A stretch of DNA of 64,000 bases from positions 1,923,001 to 1,987,000 of the forward strand of contig NZ_CP089518.1 in assembly GCF_025917685.1 (NCBI RefSeq). Direction: 5' to 3'. The notes beneath the pieces were generated by a model. It was not told where the DNA came from. It did not search any database and saw only the letters and a program-made list of their open reading frames with translations. Below, piece after piece: positions 51,155-59,935 of the stretch. Source of the stretch: Bacillus cereus (GTDB lineage: Bacteria > Bacillota > Bacilli > Bacillales > Bacillaceae_G). Numbering within the stretch: the stretch's first letter is position 1; every line of letters starts with the position of its first letter. The position numbers were made by a program, and so were the translations under genes.

Positions 51155-51931
51155 TTGTCTGGAGGATCTGACCAAGTAAACAATATGATATATATTAATG
51201 GTAATCGTCGGGGTCATTGTTTTATTACATCTGGAATTACGTTTAAAGAGTTTGCAAGTAACATCCCTTCACCGCTTCATCAAGTATTACTTTTAAAGCA
51301 TAATTTTGAGTGGACAGATTTTCATTATCATACTTTATTTGAATATGTCGAGGAAGAAAACATACATAAACTCATTCAAGCAGAGATTGATGAATTTGAT
51401 GAATTTTGTTGGGTAGATTTTGATGATGCAAGCGATTTAGATGAGTTAGAGCCAAAAGAAATTGCAGAATTATTATATTTGGCTCACAAAAAAGAACCAC
51501 TTGGAAGAACGTTCTTCCCGTTACTGAAAAATAGATTCGTTTATTTTTCACATGATGACGGTTGGTACAACAAAGTGTATTACCGTAGAATCGGTGATTT
51601 TGTAGGAATGCTAAGTAAAGTAATTCCATATAAACTCGGTTCGTTTGGAAAGAAACGTTTTACTTTCTTCCAAAAATCAAAAATTTTCCCAGCAATTTCA
51701 AAGGAAGTTATCCTTGGGCTTGTTCCGTTAATGGAAGATGGGTTATACATTGATTTAGCGGGGAAAATTGAGTCAAGGAGAGGTCTTGAAATTCCGGTAT
51801 ATGTAGTAGGATCATTCGAAAGTACGGATGAGGTACTAGATAATATCGATGAATTGAAAGCGGACGCAACAGAAACAGGTTGGCTCATTTTTGATAAGAA
51901 AGAACAAGAGTGGCAATGGGTAGTAGACTAA
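51155..51931 (+). CDS. Unknown conserved protein, about 258 residues
   Basis: A soluble acidic protein without signal peptide or membrane helix. Landmarks are an N-terminal GHCFITSG, many aromatic residues, an internal DEFDEFCWVDFDDASDLDEL acidic stretch and a C-terminal GWLIFDKKEQEWQW. I do not recognise a family; it looks like a conserved hypothetical of the B. cereus group. The frame is open from 51083, but TTG 51155 follows AAGGTGGCTAGGTGC and the internal ATG at about 51188 is the next option. A terminator follows immediately. Confidence 0.7.
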   Translation: MSGGSDQVNNMIYINGNRRGHCFITSGITFKEFASNIPSPLHQVLLLKHNFEWTDFHYHTLFEYVEEENIHKLIQAEIDEFDEFCWVDFDDASDLDELEPKEIAELLYLAHKKEPLGRTFFPLLKNRFVYFSHDDGWYNKVYYRRIGDFVGMLSKVIPYKLGSFGKKRFTFFQKSKIFPAISKEVILGLVPLMEDGLYIDLAGKIESRRGLEIPVYVVGSFESTDEVLDNIDELKADATETGWLIFDKKEQEWQWVVD

Positions 51932-51969
51932 GAAAACTTGGCGCATGAAGTCAAGTTTTCTTGTCTTTT
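51930..51969 (+). terminator. Rho-independent terminator
   Basis: AAGAAAACTTG and CAAGTTTTCTT with a 11-base loop, followed by GTCTTTT. Confidence 0.75.
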
Positions 51970-51982
51970 GAAAGGAGAACAA

Positions 51983-52303
51983 ATGAAGAAATATTATACA
52001 ATTGTGGGTATGGTAAGTATTATTCTCGTGGCGATATTACTTATAACTTGTCCGAAAGAATCAGATTTCAAGTTGTATTTAGAGGATAAGTATGCATTGA
52101 AATGTGACGAGAATAGCTTTGAATGCACGCAAAATGTAGATGAAAAAAAAGAAAAATTACAGTTTGAAAGTATTGATGCGCGAAATGGTGTTTTCTTTAT
52201 GACTGTAAAGCAAACGTATAAAACAGAAGCTGGTGTTACAAAAGAATATAGCGGAGTAGGGATGTTTGGTACATTTCTTTTTGTTTCAGAGAAGACTTTC
52301 TAG
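51983..52303 (+). CDS. Unknown small membrane-anchored or secreted protein
   Basis: 106 residues. MKKYYTIVGMVSIILVAILL followed by ITC is a strong membrane helix or signal with a possible lipobox-like Cys at 23, although the sequence after it does not look like a classical lipobox. The remainder is a small strand-rich domain (KCDENSFECTQNVDE, then FMTVKQTYKTE). I recognise no family. The ATG follows AAAGGAGAACAA. The longer frame from 51938 is not supported by a ribosome site. Confidence 0.75.
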   Translation: MKKYYTIVGMVSIILVAILLITCPKESDFKLYLEDKYALKCDENSFECTQNVDEKKEKLQFESIDARNGVFFMTVKQTYKTEAGVTKEYSGVGMFGTFLFVSEKTF

Positions 52304-52323
52304 TAATAGAAGGTCTTTTTTTT
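52293..52323 (+). terminator. Rho-independent terminator
   Basis: AGACTTTCTA and TAGAAGGTCT around GTAA-type bases, then TTTTTTT. Confidence 0.8.
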
Positions 52324-52372
52324 ATGCTTATGTTCATATAGATGAAGTAAGACAAGCATAGGAGGGGTATTA

Positions 52373-52585
52373 ATGAAGAAGGAATGTATCGTTTGTGGTG
52401 GTGAGGAGTTTTTTTCTTCAACATTATATGCACGTACGAAACAAGATTGGGCATATGCACCAAACATGTACCGATTTGAAAAGGTGTTTATTGAACAAAG
52501 GGACGAAGAAAATTATCCAGTCTTTCAAGAAATTACAGCCAAGCATTGTTGTGGATGCGGTCATATCATGTTGTATCATGAATGA
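52373..52585 (+). CDS. Small zinc-ribbon-like protein
   Basis: 70 residues. CIVCGGEEF at 5-13 and HCCGCGHIM near 59-67 provide two CxxC pairs, the layout of a zinc ribbon. The middle is aromatic and charged. No enzyme signature is present, so a nucleic-acid or protein-binding role is plausible but unproven. The ATG follows TAGGAGGGGTATTA. It is convergent with the membrane gene at 52616 across a bidirectional terminator. Confidence 0.8.
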   Translation: MKKECIVCGGEEFFSSTLYARTKQDWAYAPNMYRFEKVFIEQRDEENYPVFQEITAKHCCGCGHIMLYHE

Positions 52586-52617
52586 ACACACCAAGTATAA
52601 CTTGGTGTGTTTTTTTT
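52585..52617. terminator. Bidirectional terminator
   Basis: AACACACCAAGT and ACTTGGTGTGTT around ATA, followed by TTTTTTT. Confidence 0.88.
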
Positions 52618-52954
52618 AAAACGCTGATAAAGCAAGCGGATATAGTAAAGTGAATAAAACAGAAAAACTGCCAAAACCAATTGCGGTATATCCAAGTGTT
52701 CTCGCTCCAAAGTTGACAGCTAATAAGCCGACTAAAATCGCAAGGGAGCCGAGTGTAACAGGATAAAAAGCAATGGAGAATAACGAAAGAAATAATGCGA
52801 CATAGCCTATCATTGCTCCGGTATTTGTACCTTCTATTTCATTTGCAATTTCTTTGCGCTCATGTCTTATCGGAATACCAGCTGGTGATATTTCAGCTGC
52901 ATACTCTTCGTTTTTTTCACCACTTTTAAAATGATGATTTCTCTTTCTTCGCAT
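52616..52954 (-). CDS. Unknown small membrane protein with a basic N-terminus
   Basis: 112 residues. Residues 1-40 are strongly charged (RRKRNHHFKSGEKNEEYA) and three hydrophobic helices follow at about 47-70, 72-92 and 95-112. The layout suggests a DUF4190-like or general tail-anchored protein, but I do not recognise it firmly. ATG 52954 lies behind GAGAGGGATGTAC; the longer frame starts within that site. Only the bcr1-like repeat separates it from the next gene upstream. Confidence 0.65.
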   Translation of the reverse strand: MRRKRNHHFKSGEKNEEYAAEISPAGIPIRHERKEIANEIEGTNTGAMIGYVALFLSLFSIAFYPVTLGSLAILVGLLAVNFGARTLGYTAIGFGSFSVLFTLLYPLALSAF

Positions 52955-53048
52955 GTACATCCCTCTCTTTCAATTGGGTGTATCTATAGTATCTTTCATA
53001 AGGAAAAGAACATGAGTATGAGTTAAACCCAAGTAAAGCAAAAATTGG

Positions 53049-53235
53049 AGAAAATAGATTCCGTTGTTATTCTGTACATCCCGCTATTTGCCGTGCAGTA
53101 AGGATCCCACCTCAAAATTCGGCTGGAGTAAAGAAGTAAGGTGGGAACCGGGTTGCCCGTAAAAGCCCGATTGGTGAGGGCTAATAATCAGTTGGGACGA
53201 ACAAAATCCCCACTAATTAAAGTTTCACTTTATCT
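53049..53235 (-). repeat. bcr1-like dispersed repeat of the Bacillus cereus group
   Basis: A structured element without coding potential. On the minus strand it contains TTAATTAGTGGGG, then CTGATTATTAGCCCT, CACCAATCGGGC, ACGGGCAACCCG and TTCCCACCTTA, and later GAGGTGGGATCC. Short hairpins (AGCCC/GGGCT, CGGG/CCCG) and a longer TCCCACCT/AGGTGGGA pairing give a folded RNA. I recall bcr1 as an approximately 155-bp repeat with this GC-richer core. A diverged copy lies at 16279. It fills the otherwise empty 350 bases upstream of the methyltransferase gene. Confidence 0.7.
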
Positions 53236-53312
53236 CCTTATGAAGATAAACAGGAATTTTGGAAAATGATGTAGAATGAAATGAATGATAATAACTGAAG
53301 GTAGGGGAATGT

Positions 53313-53993
53313 ATGGCGAAGTTTAATTGGCATGAATCGGCAGAGAAAAAATGGGATAACAATGCAGAGTTTTGGAATCAAAATAGTCAAGAAATGTGGG
53401 ATAGCGGGAGCAGGAGTACAATCATTCCATTTTTTGAGCAGTACGTGGAAAAAGAAGCACAAGTGTTAGATGTTGGCTGTGGTGATGGGTATGGTACATA
53501 TAAATTAAGTATTACTGGGTATAAAGCAGTTGGAGTGGACTTATCGGAAGTGATGATTCAAAAGGGTAAGGAACGCGGAGAGGGCTCAAATTTATCTTTT
53601 ATAAAAGGTGATCTTTCTGCATTACCATTTGAAAATGAGCAATTTGAAGCAATAATGGCAATTAATTCTTTAGAATGGACTGAGGAGCCATTACAAGCAT
53701 TAAATGAAATAAAACGTGTTTTAAAGAAAGATGGATACGCATGTATTGCAATTTTAGGACCGACAGCAAAACCGAGAGAGAATAGTTATCCGCGCTTATA
53801 CGGCAAAGATGTTGTTTGCAATACAATGATGCCTTGGGAATTTGAACAGTTAGCGAAAGAACAAGGTTTTGAAGTTGTAGATGGCACCGGCGTATATAAG
53901 CGCGGAGTAAATGAGAAGATGTTAGGTCAACTACCTACAGAGTTACAACAATCGTTAACATTCTTATGGGTATTTATGTTAAAAAATGTATAA
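53313..53993 (+). CDS. Class I SAM-dependent methyltransferase
   Basis: 226 residues. Motif I VLDVGCGDGYGTYKL is at about residues 52-66, motif II reads GVDLSEVMIQKGKE and motif III-like DLSALPFENEQFEAIMAIN follows. Post-motif NSLEWTEEPLQALNEIKRVL is typical of UbiE/Methyltransf_11 enzymes. The acceptor is unknown. The ATG follows AGGTAGGGGAATGT. The fhs gene begins after 94 bases with its own ribosome sites, so they may be separate units. Confidence 0.9.
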   Translation: MAKFNWHESAEKKWDNNAEFWNQNSQEMWDSGSRSTIIPFFEQYVEKEAQVLDVGCGDGYGTYKLSITGYKAVGVDLSEVMIQKGKERGEGSNLSFIKGDLSALPFENEQFEAIMAINSLEWTEEPLQALNEIKRVLKKDGYACIAILGPTAKPRENSYPRLYGKDVVCNTMMPWEFEQLAKEQGFEVVDGTGVYKRGVNEKMLGQLPTELQQSLTFLWVFMLKNV

Positions 53994-54087
53994 CGAAATC
54001 AAAGAATTTTTAGGAGGTAAATAAGTGCAGAAAATACAAAAAACTGATACAATATCATCAGAACCAATTAAAGGGGGACTAGGGTAT

Positions 54088-55776
54088 ATGACAACTACTA
54101 CAACAGTTAAATCTGATATTGAAATCGCACAAGAAGCAAGTATGAAGAAGATTCAAGAAATTGCAGCTAATTTAAATATTTTAGAAGAAGAACTAGAGCC
54201 ATACGGACATTATAAAGGCAAGTTATCTCTTGATATTTTTAAGCGTTTACAAGATGAGAAAGACGGTAAAGTTGTTTTAGTAACAGCGATTAACCCAACT
54301 CCAGCAGGAGAAGGTAAATCAACAGTAACAGTTGGTTTAGGTCAAGCTTTTAATAAAATTGGTAAGAAAACAGTAATTGCACTTCGCGAACCATCTCTTG
54401 GACCAACAATGGGATTAAAAGGCGGAGCAGCAGGTGGCGGTTTTTCACAGGTTGTACCAATGGAAGACATTAACCTTCACTTTACTGGAGATATTCATGC
54501 GATCACAACTGCCAATAACGCGTTAGCGGCGTTTATTGATAATCATATCCAACAAGGAAACGTACTTGGGATTGATACGCGTAAAATCGTTTGGAAACGC
54601 TGTGTTGACTTAAATGATCGTGCCCTTCGTAACGTAGTAATTGGCCTTGGTGGACCGGTTCAAGGTGTACCACGTGAAGACGGTTTTGATATTACAGTAG
54701 CATCTGAAATTATGGCCGTATTCTGCCTTGCAACAGATATTCAAGATTTAAAAGCGCGTCTATCTCGCATTGTTGTCGCTTATAATTTTGCAAATCAACC
54801 AGTAACAGTAAAAGATTTAGGTGTAGAAGGTGCGTTAACATTATTATTAAAAGACGCATTAAAACCGAACTTAGTACAAACATTAGAAAATACACCAGCT
54901 ATCATTCATGGCGGACCATTTGCGAATATCGCTCACGGTTGTAACAGTGTTATCGCTACGACAATGGCAGCAAAATTAGGTGATTATGTTATTACAGAAG
55001 CTGGATTCGGTGCGGATTTAGGTGCTGAGAAGTTTTTAGACATTAAAGCTCGTGCAGCTGGCATTAAACCAGAAGCAGTTGTTATTGTTGCGACTATTCG
55101 TGCGCTTAAAATGCATGGCGGTGTAGCAAAAGATCAATTAAAAGAAGAAAATGTAGATGCATTAGCAAAAGGAATGGAAAACTTACAGAAACATGTTGAA
55201 ACAATTCAAAGCTTTGGTGTTCCGTTCGTAATTGCTATTAACAAATTCATTACTGATACAGATGCAGAAGTTACATACTTACAAGAATGGTGCAATGAGC
55301 GTGGCTATGCAGTATCCTTAACGGAGGTTTGGGAGAAGGGTGGCCAAGGCGGAGTTGACCTTGCTGAGAAAGTGTTAAAAGAAATTGAAAAAGGTGAAAA
55401 CAACTACGCACCACTTTATGAATTAGAATTACCATTAGAAGAAAAAATTCGTACAATTGCTCAAAAAGTGTACGGTGCAAAAGATATTGAATTTGCTCCG
55501 AAAGCACGTAAGCAATTAGCTCAATATGAAGGAGAAGGCTGGAGTAACCTACCGATATGTATGGCGAAAACACAATACTCTCTTTCTGATGATGCAACGA
55601 AATTAGGTCGCCCATCTGACTTTATCGTTACAATTCGTGAATTGAAACCATCTATCGGTGCAGGATTTATCGTTGCGTTAACAGGAACAATGTTAACAAT
55701 GCCGGGACTTCCGAAACAGCCAGCTGCACTTCAAATGGATGTAAATGAAGATGGAAAAGCAGTAGGTTTATTCTAA
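54088..55776 (+). CDS. fhs: Formate--tetrahydrofolate ligase
   Basis: 562 residues of the FTHFS family. The P-loop-like [18 protein letters not shown] near residue 70 and the [20 protein letters not shown] and [12 protein letters not shown] blocks are conserved. The enzyme makes 10-formyl-THF from formate, THF and ATP, feeding purine synthesis and initiator tRNA formylation. The known B. cereus-group product begins [10 protein letters not shown], so I place the start at ATG 54088 behind AAGGGGG. A GTG at 54025 with AGGAGG also starts the same frame and would add 21 residues. Ends in a terminator that abuts the next gene. Confidence 0.95.
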   Translation: MTTTTTVKSDIEIAQEASMKKIQEIAANLNILEEELEPYGHYKGKLSLDIFKRLQDEKDGKVVLVTAINPTPAGEGKSTVTVGLGQAFNKIGKKTVIALREPSLGPTMGLKGGAAGGGFSQVVPMEDINLHFTGDIHAITTANNALAAFIDNHIQQGNVLGIDTRKIVWKRCVDLNDRALRNVVIGLGGPVQGVPREDGFDITVASEIMAVFCLATDIQDLKARLSRIVVAYNFANQPVTVKDLGVEGALTLLLKDALKPNLVQTLENTPAIIHGGPFANIAHGCNSVIATTMAAKLGDYVITEAGFGADLGAEKFLDIKARAAGIKPEAVVIVATIRALKMHGGVAKDQLKEENVDALAKGMENLQKHVETIQSFGVPFVIAINKFITDTDAEVTYLQEWCNERGYAVSLTEVWEKGGQGGVDLAEKVLKEIEKGENNYAPLYELELPLEEKIRTIAQKVYGAKDIEFAPKARKQLAQYEGEGWSNLPICMAKTQYSLSDDATKLGRPSDFIVTIRELKPSIGAGFIVALTGTMLTMPGLPKQPAALQMDVNEDGKAVGLF

Positions 55777-55824
55777 AAGGTTGTAATTCATCTCGTTTAT
55801 CTGTAAACTATATATACATCAAGT

Positions 55825-55856
55825 GGCGCCTTTCCATAGAAAGGCGCCTGTTTTTT
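55825..55856 (+). terminator. Terminator of fhs directly before the next ribosome site
   Basis: GGCGCCTTTC and GAAAGGCGCC form a stem and are followed by TGTTTTTT, which runs into the GGAGG ribosome site of the next gene. Confidence 0.85.
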
Positions 55857-55866
55857 GGAGGAAATT

Positions 55867-56394
55867 ATGTTTGATCCAACTGCTTTTGAAAATTTAAAGG
55901 TAATTGTGGAAGGAGCTGTCTATGATTTCGATTTACACGGTGATATTCTCGTAACAGATCGAAAAGATTTGATGGACCTTGCTTCATTAAGTCGTATGTA
56001 TTGTATTTCATTTCAACTAACAGAAAAATTTAATACGATGGTAGAGGCGACATTTTCACTATCTGTTGATGCAAAGAACTTATCAGGTGAAATATTAGAA
56101 GTACCTCAGTTTATACCAGGGTGTGAAATGAAGTTAGAATTCTCGTTCGAAATGGAACAACCGGAGATAGGATGTCAAGAAATTGAAGATTTATTGCATT
56201 CTATATGGGGAAAAGAAAGAATGATTAAGCAGAAAATTTCATACGAATATAATAAGCAAGCGATTTCATATCATAATAAGGTAGAGGTTCTATTTCAAAA
56301 AGCGATTACAGAAGACCATGTTGATGATCTAATAGCTGTTATTTCACACATGATAGAAACGGTGCGAACAATACAACATTTTCTTCAAAAATAG
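55867..56394 (+). CDS. Unknown conserved cytosolic protein
   Basis: 175 residues, acidic and mostly helical, without signal peptide, membrane helix or cysteine motif that I can place. A VIVEGAVYDFDLHGDILVTD strand region opens the protein, and the C-terminal half has long helices (DHVDDLIAVISHMIETVRTI). I recognise no family. The ATG at 55867 follows GGAGGAAATT directly after the fhs terminator. The helicase gene starts 20 bases after its stop with AAAGGAGAAAAACAA, so these two are probably an operon. Confidence 0.75.
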   Translation: MFDPTAFENLKVIVEGAVYDFDLHGDILVTDRKDLMDLASLSRMYCISFQLTEKFNTMVEATFSLSVDAKNLSGEILEVPQFIPGCEMKLEFSFEMEQPEIGCQEIEDLLHSIWGKERMIKQKISYEYNKQAISYHNKVEVLFQKAITEDHVDDLIAVISHMIETVRTIQHFLQK

Positions 56395-56413
56395 AGATAA
56401 AGGAGAAAAACAA

Positions 56414-57583
56414 ATGATAAAAGATATGCAACCATTTTTACAACAAGCTTGGGAGAAGGCTGGTTTTAAAGAATTAACTGAAATTCAAAAACAAGCGATT
56501 CCAACTATTTTAGAAGGACAAGACGTTATAGCTGAATCTCCAACTGGAACAGGAAAAACATTAGCGTACTTATTACCCCTTTTACATAAAATTAATCCTG
56601 AAGTTAAACAACCTCAAGTTGTAATTTTAGCGCCAACTCGTGAACTTGTTATGCAAATTCATGAAGAGGTTCAAAAGTTTACAGCAGGAACTGAAATTTC
56701 AGGTGCATCTTTAATTGGTGGTGCAGATATTAAGCGCCAAGTTGAAAAATTAAAGAAACACCCGAGAGTAATTGTCGGTTCACCAGGCCGTATTTTAGAA
56801 TTAATTCGTATGAAAAAGCTAAAAATGCATGAAGTGAAAACAATTGTATTTGATGAGTTTGATCAAATTGTAAAGCAAAAAATGATGGGCGCTGCACAGG
56901 ATGTAATTAAATCAACGATGCGCGATCGTCAATTAGTATTCTTCTCAGCAACGATGACAAAAGCGGCAGAAGATGCAGCACGTGATTTAGCAGTTGAACC
57001 ACAATTAGTACGTGTAACACGTGCAGAATCAAAAAGCTTAGTTGAGCATACGTATATCATTTGTGAGCGACGCGAAAAAAATGATTACGTAAGAAGAATT
57101 ATGCATATGGGCGATGTAAAAGCAGTTGCTTTCTTAAATGACCCATTCCGTTTAGATGAAATTACTCAGAAATTGAAATTCCGTAAAATGAAAGCAGCAG
57201 CTCTTCATGCAGAGGCAAGCAAGCAAGAGCGTGAAGCAACGATGCGTGCATTCCGCGGTGGGAAATTAGAAATTCTACTTGCTACTGATATTGCAGCACG
57301 TGGTATAGATATTGATGATTTAACACATGTAATTCACTTAGAGTTACCTGACACTGTAGACCAATACATTCACCGTTCAGGACGTACTGGACGTATGGGG
57401 AAAGAAGGAACAGTAGTTTCTCTTGTAACACAACAAGAAGAACGTAAATTACTGCAATTTGCGAAAAAACTGGGTATCGTGTTTACGAAACAAGAAATGT
57501 TCAAAGGAACATTTGTAGAATCGAAACCACAAGAACCAAAGAAAAAGAAACCAGCATTTACTGGGAAGAAAAAACCTAGATAA
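56414..57583 (+). CDS. DEAD-box-family ATP-dependent RNA helicase (YfmL-like)
   Basis: 389 residues. Motif order: Q motif region (GFKELTEIQKQAIP), motif I ATGTGKT type at 43-49 (SPTGTGKT), Ia PTRELVMQI, Ib SPGRIL, motif II DEFD where the family norm is DEAD, motif III SAT, motif V ATDIAARGIDI and motif VI HRSGRTGR. The C-terminus is short and Lys-rich (KKKPAFTGKKKPR). Size and layout fit B. subtilis YfmL, which assists 50S ribosome assembly at low temperature. A terminator follows. Confidence 0.9.
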   Translation: MIKDMQPFLQQAWEKAGFKELTEIQKQAIPTILEGQDVIAESPTGTGKTLAYLLPLLHKINPEVKQPQVVILAPTRELVMQIHEEVQKFTAGTEISGASLIGGADIKRQVEKLKKHPRVIVGSPGRILELIRMKKLKMHEVKTIVFDEFDQIVKQKMMGAAQDVIKSTMRDRQLVFFSATMTKAAEDAARDLAVEPQLVRVTRAESKSLVEHTYIICERREKNDYVRRIMHMGDVKAVAFLNDPFRLDEITQKLKFRKMKAAALHAEASKQEREATMRAFRGGKLEILLATDIAARGIDIDDLTHVIHLELPDTVDQYIHRSGRTGRMGKEGTVVSLVTQQEERKLLQFAKKLGIVFTKQEMFKGTFVESKPQEPKKKKPAFTGKKKPR

Positions 57584-57591
57584 ATGAACGG

Positions 57592-57624
57592 AAAGACGTA
57601 ACTATGCGTAGTTACGTCTTTTTT
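57592..57624 (+). terminator. Rho-independent terminator
   Basis: AAGACGTAACTA and TAGTTACGTCTT around TGCG, followed by TTTTG. Confidence 0.88.
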
Positions 57625-57727
57625 GTTTGTAAGTTGTCATATAGTAATTTCAAATATATCAACGATTCTATAGGGGATATCGATTTATCGAAAAAAAAAC
57701 GGCAATAGTGTTAGTTTCTAATTTTGT

Positions 57728-57841
57728 ATGTGCATTGAATGGAATGAGTCAGTCGATAAATTTCGTGAAGAAACACGTATAAAATATAAAGGATTAATAA
57801 GAGCACCTGTAGAAAGCTACTTAGAATATAAAAACCATTAG
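57728..57841 (+). pseudogene. Possible C-terminal gene remnant
   Basis: A 37-codon frame reading MCIEWNESVDKFREETRIKY and then KGLIRAPVESYLEYKNH before TAG. The composition is protein-like and the frame is clean, but no ribosome site precedes the ATG and the upstream 100 bases carry no matching frame. It lies between the helicase terminator and the VOC gene and may be the tail of a deleted gene. I do not recognise the family. Confidence 0.3.
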
Positions 57842-57852
57842 GGGGAAAATAA

Positions 57853-58236
57853 ATGATTCATAAAGTCGGACAAATTATGTTATATGTAAATAATCAAGAT
57901 GAGGCAGTAAATTTTTGGACGGAAAAGGTAGGGTTTCATGTAGTTGCAGAGGAAGATAACAAACAAGGAATGAGATGGATTGAAATTGCTCCAACTAACG
58001 GTGCTGAAACGAGCATTATATTACATAATAAAGAAGTTATTTCAAAAATGAGCCCAGAATTGAATCTTGGTACACCGTCTTTAATGTTCTTCTCAGAAAA
58101 TCTTGATCAATTATATACAGATTTAAAAAATAAAAATGTTACTGTTGGAGAAATGGTAAATATGCCTTCTGGTAAAGTGTTTAACTTTGCTGATAGTGAA
58201 GGGAATTACTTTGCGGTTATGGAAAAAAATAAATAA
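57853..58236 (+). CDS. VOC (glyoxalase/bleomycin-resistance fold) protein
   Basis: 127 residues in one VOC domain of two beta-alpha-beta-beta-beta units. The N-terminal KVGQIMLYVNNQDEAVNFWT and C-terminal MPSGKVFNFADSEGNYFAVM are typical. Metal ligands of the glyoxalase type are only partly evident, so it may be a lyase, dioxygenase or binding protein. The ATG follows TAGGGGGAAAATAA. It is convergent with the phospholipase-like gene over a strong bidirectional terminator. Confidence 0.88.
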   Translation: MIHKVGQIMLYVNNQDEAVNFWTEKVGFHVVAEEDNKQGMRWIEIAPTNGAETSIILHNKEVISKMSPELNLGTPSLMFFSENLDQLYTDLKNKNVTVGEMVNMPSGKVFNFADSEGNYFAVMEKNK

Positions 58237-58253
58237 TTATATAGTTATGTAAA

Positions 58254-58282
58254 AATCCCCCTTGTATATAATGAGGGGGATT
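58254..58282. terminator. Bidirectional terminator
   Basis: AATCCCCCTT and a matching GAGGGGGATT around GTATATAAT. It closes both convergent genes. Confidence 0.8.
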
Positions 58283-58919
58283 AAATATTTGAAGTGAATT
58301 TTTTGTTAGCGAGTTGTTCTATAAAAAATGTTCCTTTTTCAATTGCAGTCTCAATATAACCAACGATTTGATCAAATGAAAACACTTGTAAGTTTTCGTG
58401 CAAGTGTTGCTCAGGGTATAGCATATCTTCAAAAAGGTATTTTCGAAAAGCTAAAACGTTTTCTTTAGAAACTTCTTCGATATCCACAATGTGAGCCTCT
58501 TGATTGAGAAGAGAGAAGAGTTGTTGTCCTTTATCGTAATGATGAAGCAACTTTGCGTTCAACAATTTAAAATCGTTATAGTACATAGGAGCGATAGTTT
58601 TGTCATTTTCTATTCTATTTTTTAGCCAAGGTAGAAAAAATCCACTTAGCCAATTATCATCGGCAATCAGGTGGGTATAATAGCCTAAGAGGAAAGGGGA
58701 ATCCATATGAACTTTATATTTATGAAAAAAAGAATTGAAATCTATCCTTCTCGTATAGTTCTTCGTTGTGCCAGCGTAAAAATGTGAGGTTCCTTTTTCT
58801 TCTTTTGAATGCACCGCATCAGGGGCTACACCTCCAAGTAAGAAAGACGCTTTATCTTGAATAGATAGTTTCTCTGCAATACCGTTAGCGATAATAACAT
58901 GCATAATTCGTGATCCCAT
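58281..58919 (-). CDS. Zinc-dependent phospholipase C-like hydrolase
   Basis: 212 residues. MGSRIMHVIIANGIAE and LLGGVAPDAVHS at the N-terminus and YTHLIADDNWLSGFFLPW near residue 80 carry the His and Asp residues of the zinc-dependent PLC / S1-P1 nuclease-like fold. No signal peptide is visible, so it probably acts inside the cell, unlike secreted PLCs. The start is ATG 58919 behind GAGGTGTTATTC. It follows the quinone oxidoreductase gene by 29 bases on the same strand. Confidence 0.85.
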   Translation of the reverse strand: MGSRIMHVIIANGIAEKLSIQDKASFLLGGVAPDAVHSKEEKGTSHFYAGTTKNYTRRIDFNSFFHKYKVHMDSPFLLGYYTHLIADDNWLSGFFLPWLKNRIENDKTIAPMYYNDFKLLNAKLLHHYDKGQQLFSLLNQEAHIVDIEEVSKENVLAFRKYLFEDMLYPEQHLHENLQVFSFDQIVGYIETAIEKGTFFIEQLANKKFTSNI

Positions 58920-58948
58920 GAATAACACCTCTATTTCAAGTATTCACT

Positions 58949-59935
58949 CTAGGGAGCTGTCTGAACGTTTAGTATTACTTTCCCTGTACTTTGTCTACTT
59001 TCGACCCATTCATGTGCTTTCCCTGCGTCTTGAAGAGGAAAAGATTTCGTAGCTTTAATTTGCAACCTTCCATCACGTAAATAACGGAAAACTTGATTCG
59101 CAGTTTCTTGAAGCAATTCAGGACGTTTTTTCCGTGTAGTGCCAAAGCTGAAACCGAGTATAGAACGGCAACTTGCGTGTAAATCTTTCGTTTGAAAACT
59201 ACCAACTTCTCCGCTAGCATTGCCGAAATGGACGAGACGACCGTAATAGGCAAGGCATTCTAAACTTCTTTCGGACACAGTACCAGAAATAGAATCTAAA
59301 ACAATATTAACGCCTTCTCTGTTTGTAAGCTGATTTACCCTCTCTACAAAATCTTCATCTTGATGACAAATAACATAATCAGCGCCAGCATCTAAAGCAA
59401 TTTTTCTTTTTGCTTCACTTCCGACAGTCCCGATTACTTTTTTAGCCCCTAATAATTTTGCGAGTTGAATCGCGGTAGTACCAATTCCTCCAGCAGCTGC
59501 ATGAATTAGAACAGATTCACCTTGTTGAAGTCTTGCAACATTTGCAAGTAAATTGTAGCTTGTAAAAGATACGATAGGGCAAGCGGCTGCAGTTTGGAAA
59601 TCAACTTCATCAGGTAATACGAAAGTAAGCTTTTCATTTGCAACAACATATTCAGCGTAAGAACCATTTTGAGGAAAAGTAATGACTCGTTGGCCAGGAT
59701 AAATGTTTTTTACATGAGAACCTACGCGTTCTACAATACCAGCTGCATCTATCCCTGGGATAAAAGGTAAGGCTTTGTTTCCTTTTTTGCCATAACGTGA
59801 TTTAATATCGGCAAAATTAACACTAGTAGCAACAACGCGAATTAAAACTTGATTATCTGAAATTGTAGGAATATCCATGTCTGTATATTTCAACACTTCA
59901 GGACCACCGAATGAAGTTACAACGATAGCTTTCAT
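58949..59935 (-). CDS. Zinc-less quinone oxidoreductase (MDR family)
   Basis: 328 residues. Starts MKAIVVTSFGGPEVLKY and carries the NADPH-binding motif AAAGGIGTTAIQLAKLLGAK near residue 148 and a GVNIVLDSISG segment. There is no catalytic zinc Cys/His set, which places it in the NADPH:quinone reductase (QOR) branch of medium-chain dehydrogenases. ATG 59935 sits behind AGGAGGATGTAT; two further residues would come from an ATG inside that site. It leads a leftward pair with the phospholipase-like gene. Confidence 0.9.
   Translation of the reverse strand: MKAIVVTSFGGPEVLKYTDMDIPTISDNQVLIRVVATSVNFADIKSRYGKKGNKALPFIPGIDAAGIVERVGSHVKNIYPGQRVITFPQNGSYAEYVVANEKLTFVLPDEVDFQTAAACPIVSFTSYNLLANVARLQQGESVLIHAAAGGIGTTAIQLAKLLGAKKVIGTVGSEAKRKIALDAGADYVICHQDEDFVERVNQLTNREGVNIVLDSISGTVSERSLECLAYYGRLVHFGNASGEVGSFQTKDLHASCRSILGFSFGTTRKKRPELLQETANQVFRYLRDGRLQIKATKSFPLQDAGKAHEWVESRQSTGKVILNVQTAP

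Noticed and set aside
53100..53200. GGTGGGAACCGGG block as a T-box, ZTP or folate riboswitch upstream of fhs
   Set aside because: It lacks conserved T-box and riboswitch cores, is followed first by a methyltransferase gene, and its sequence recurs at 16.3 kb, so a dispersed repeat explains it better.
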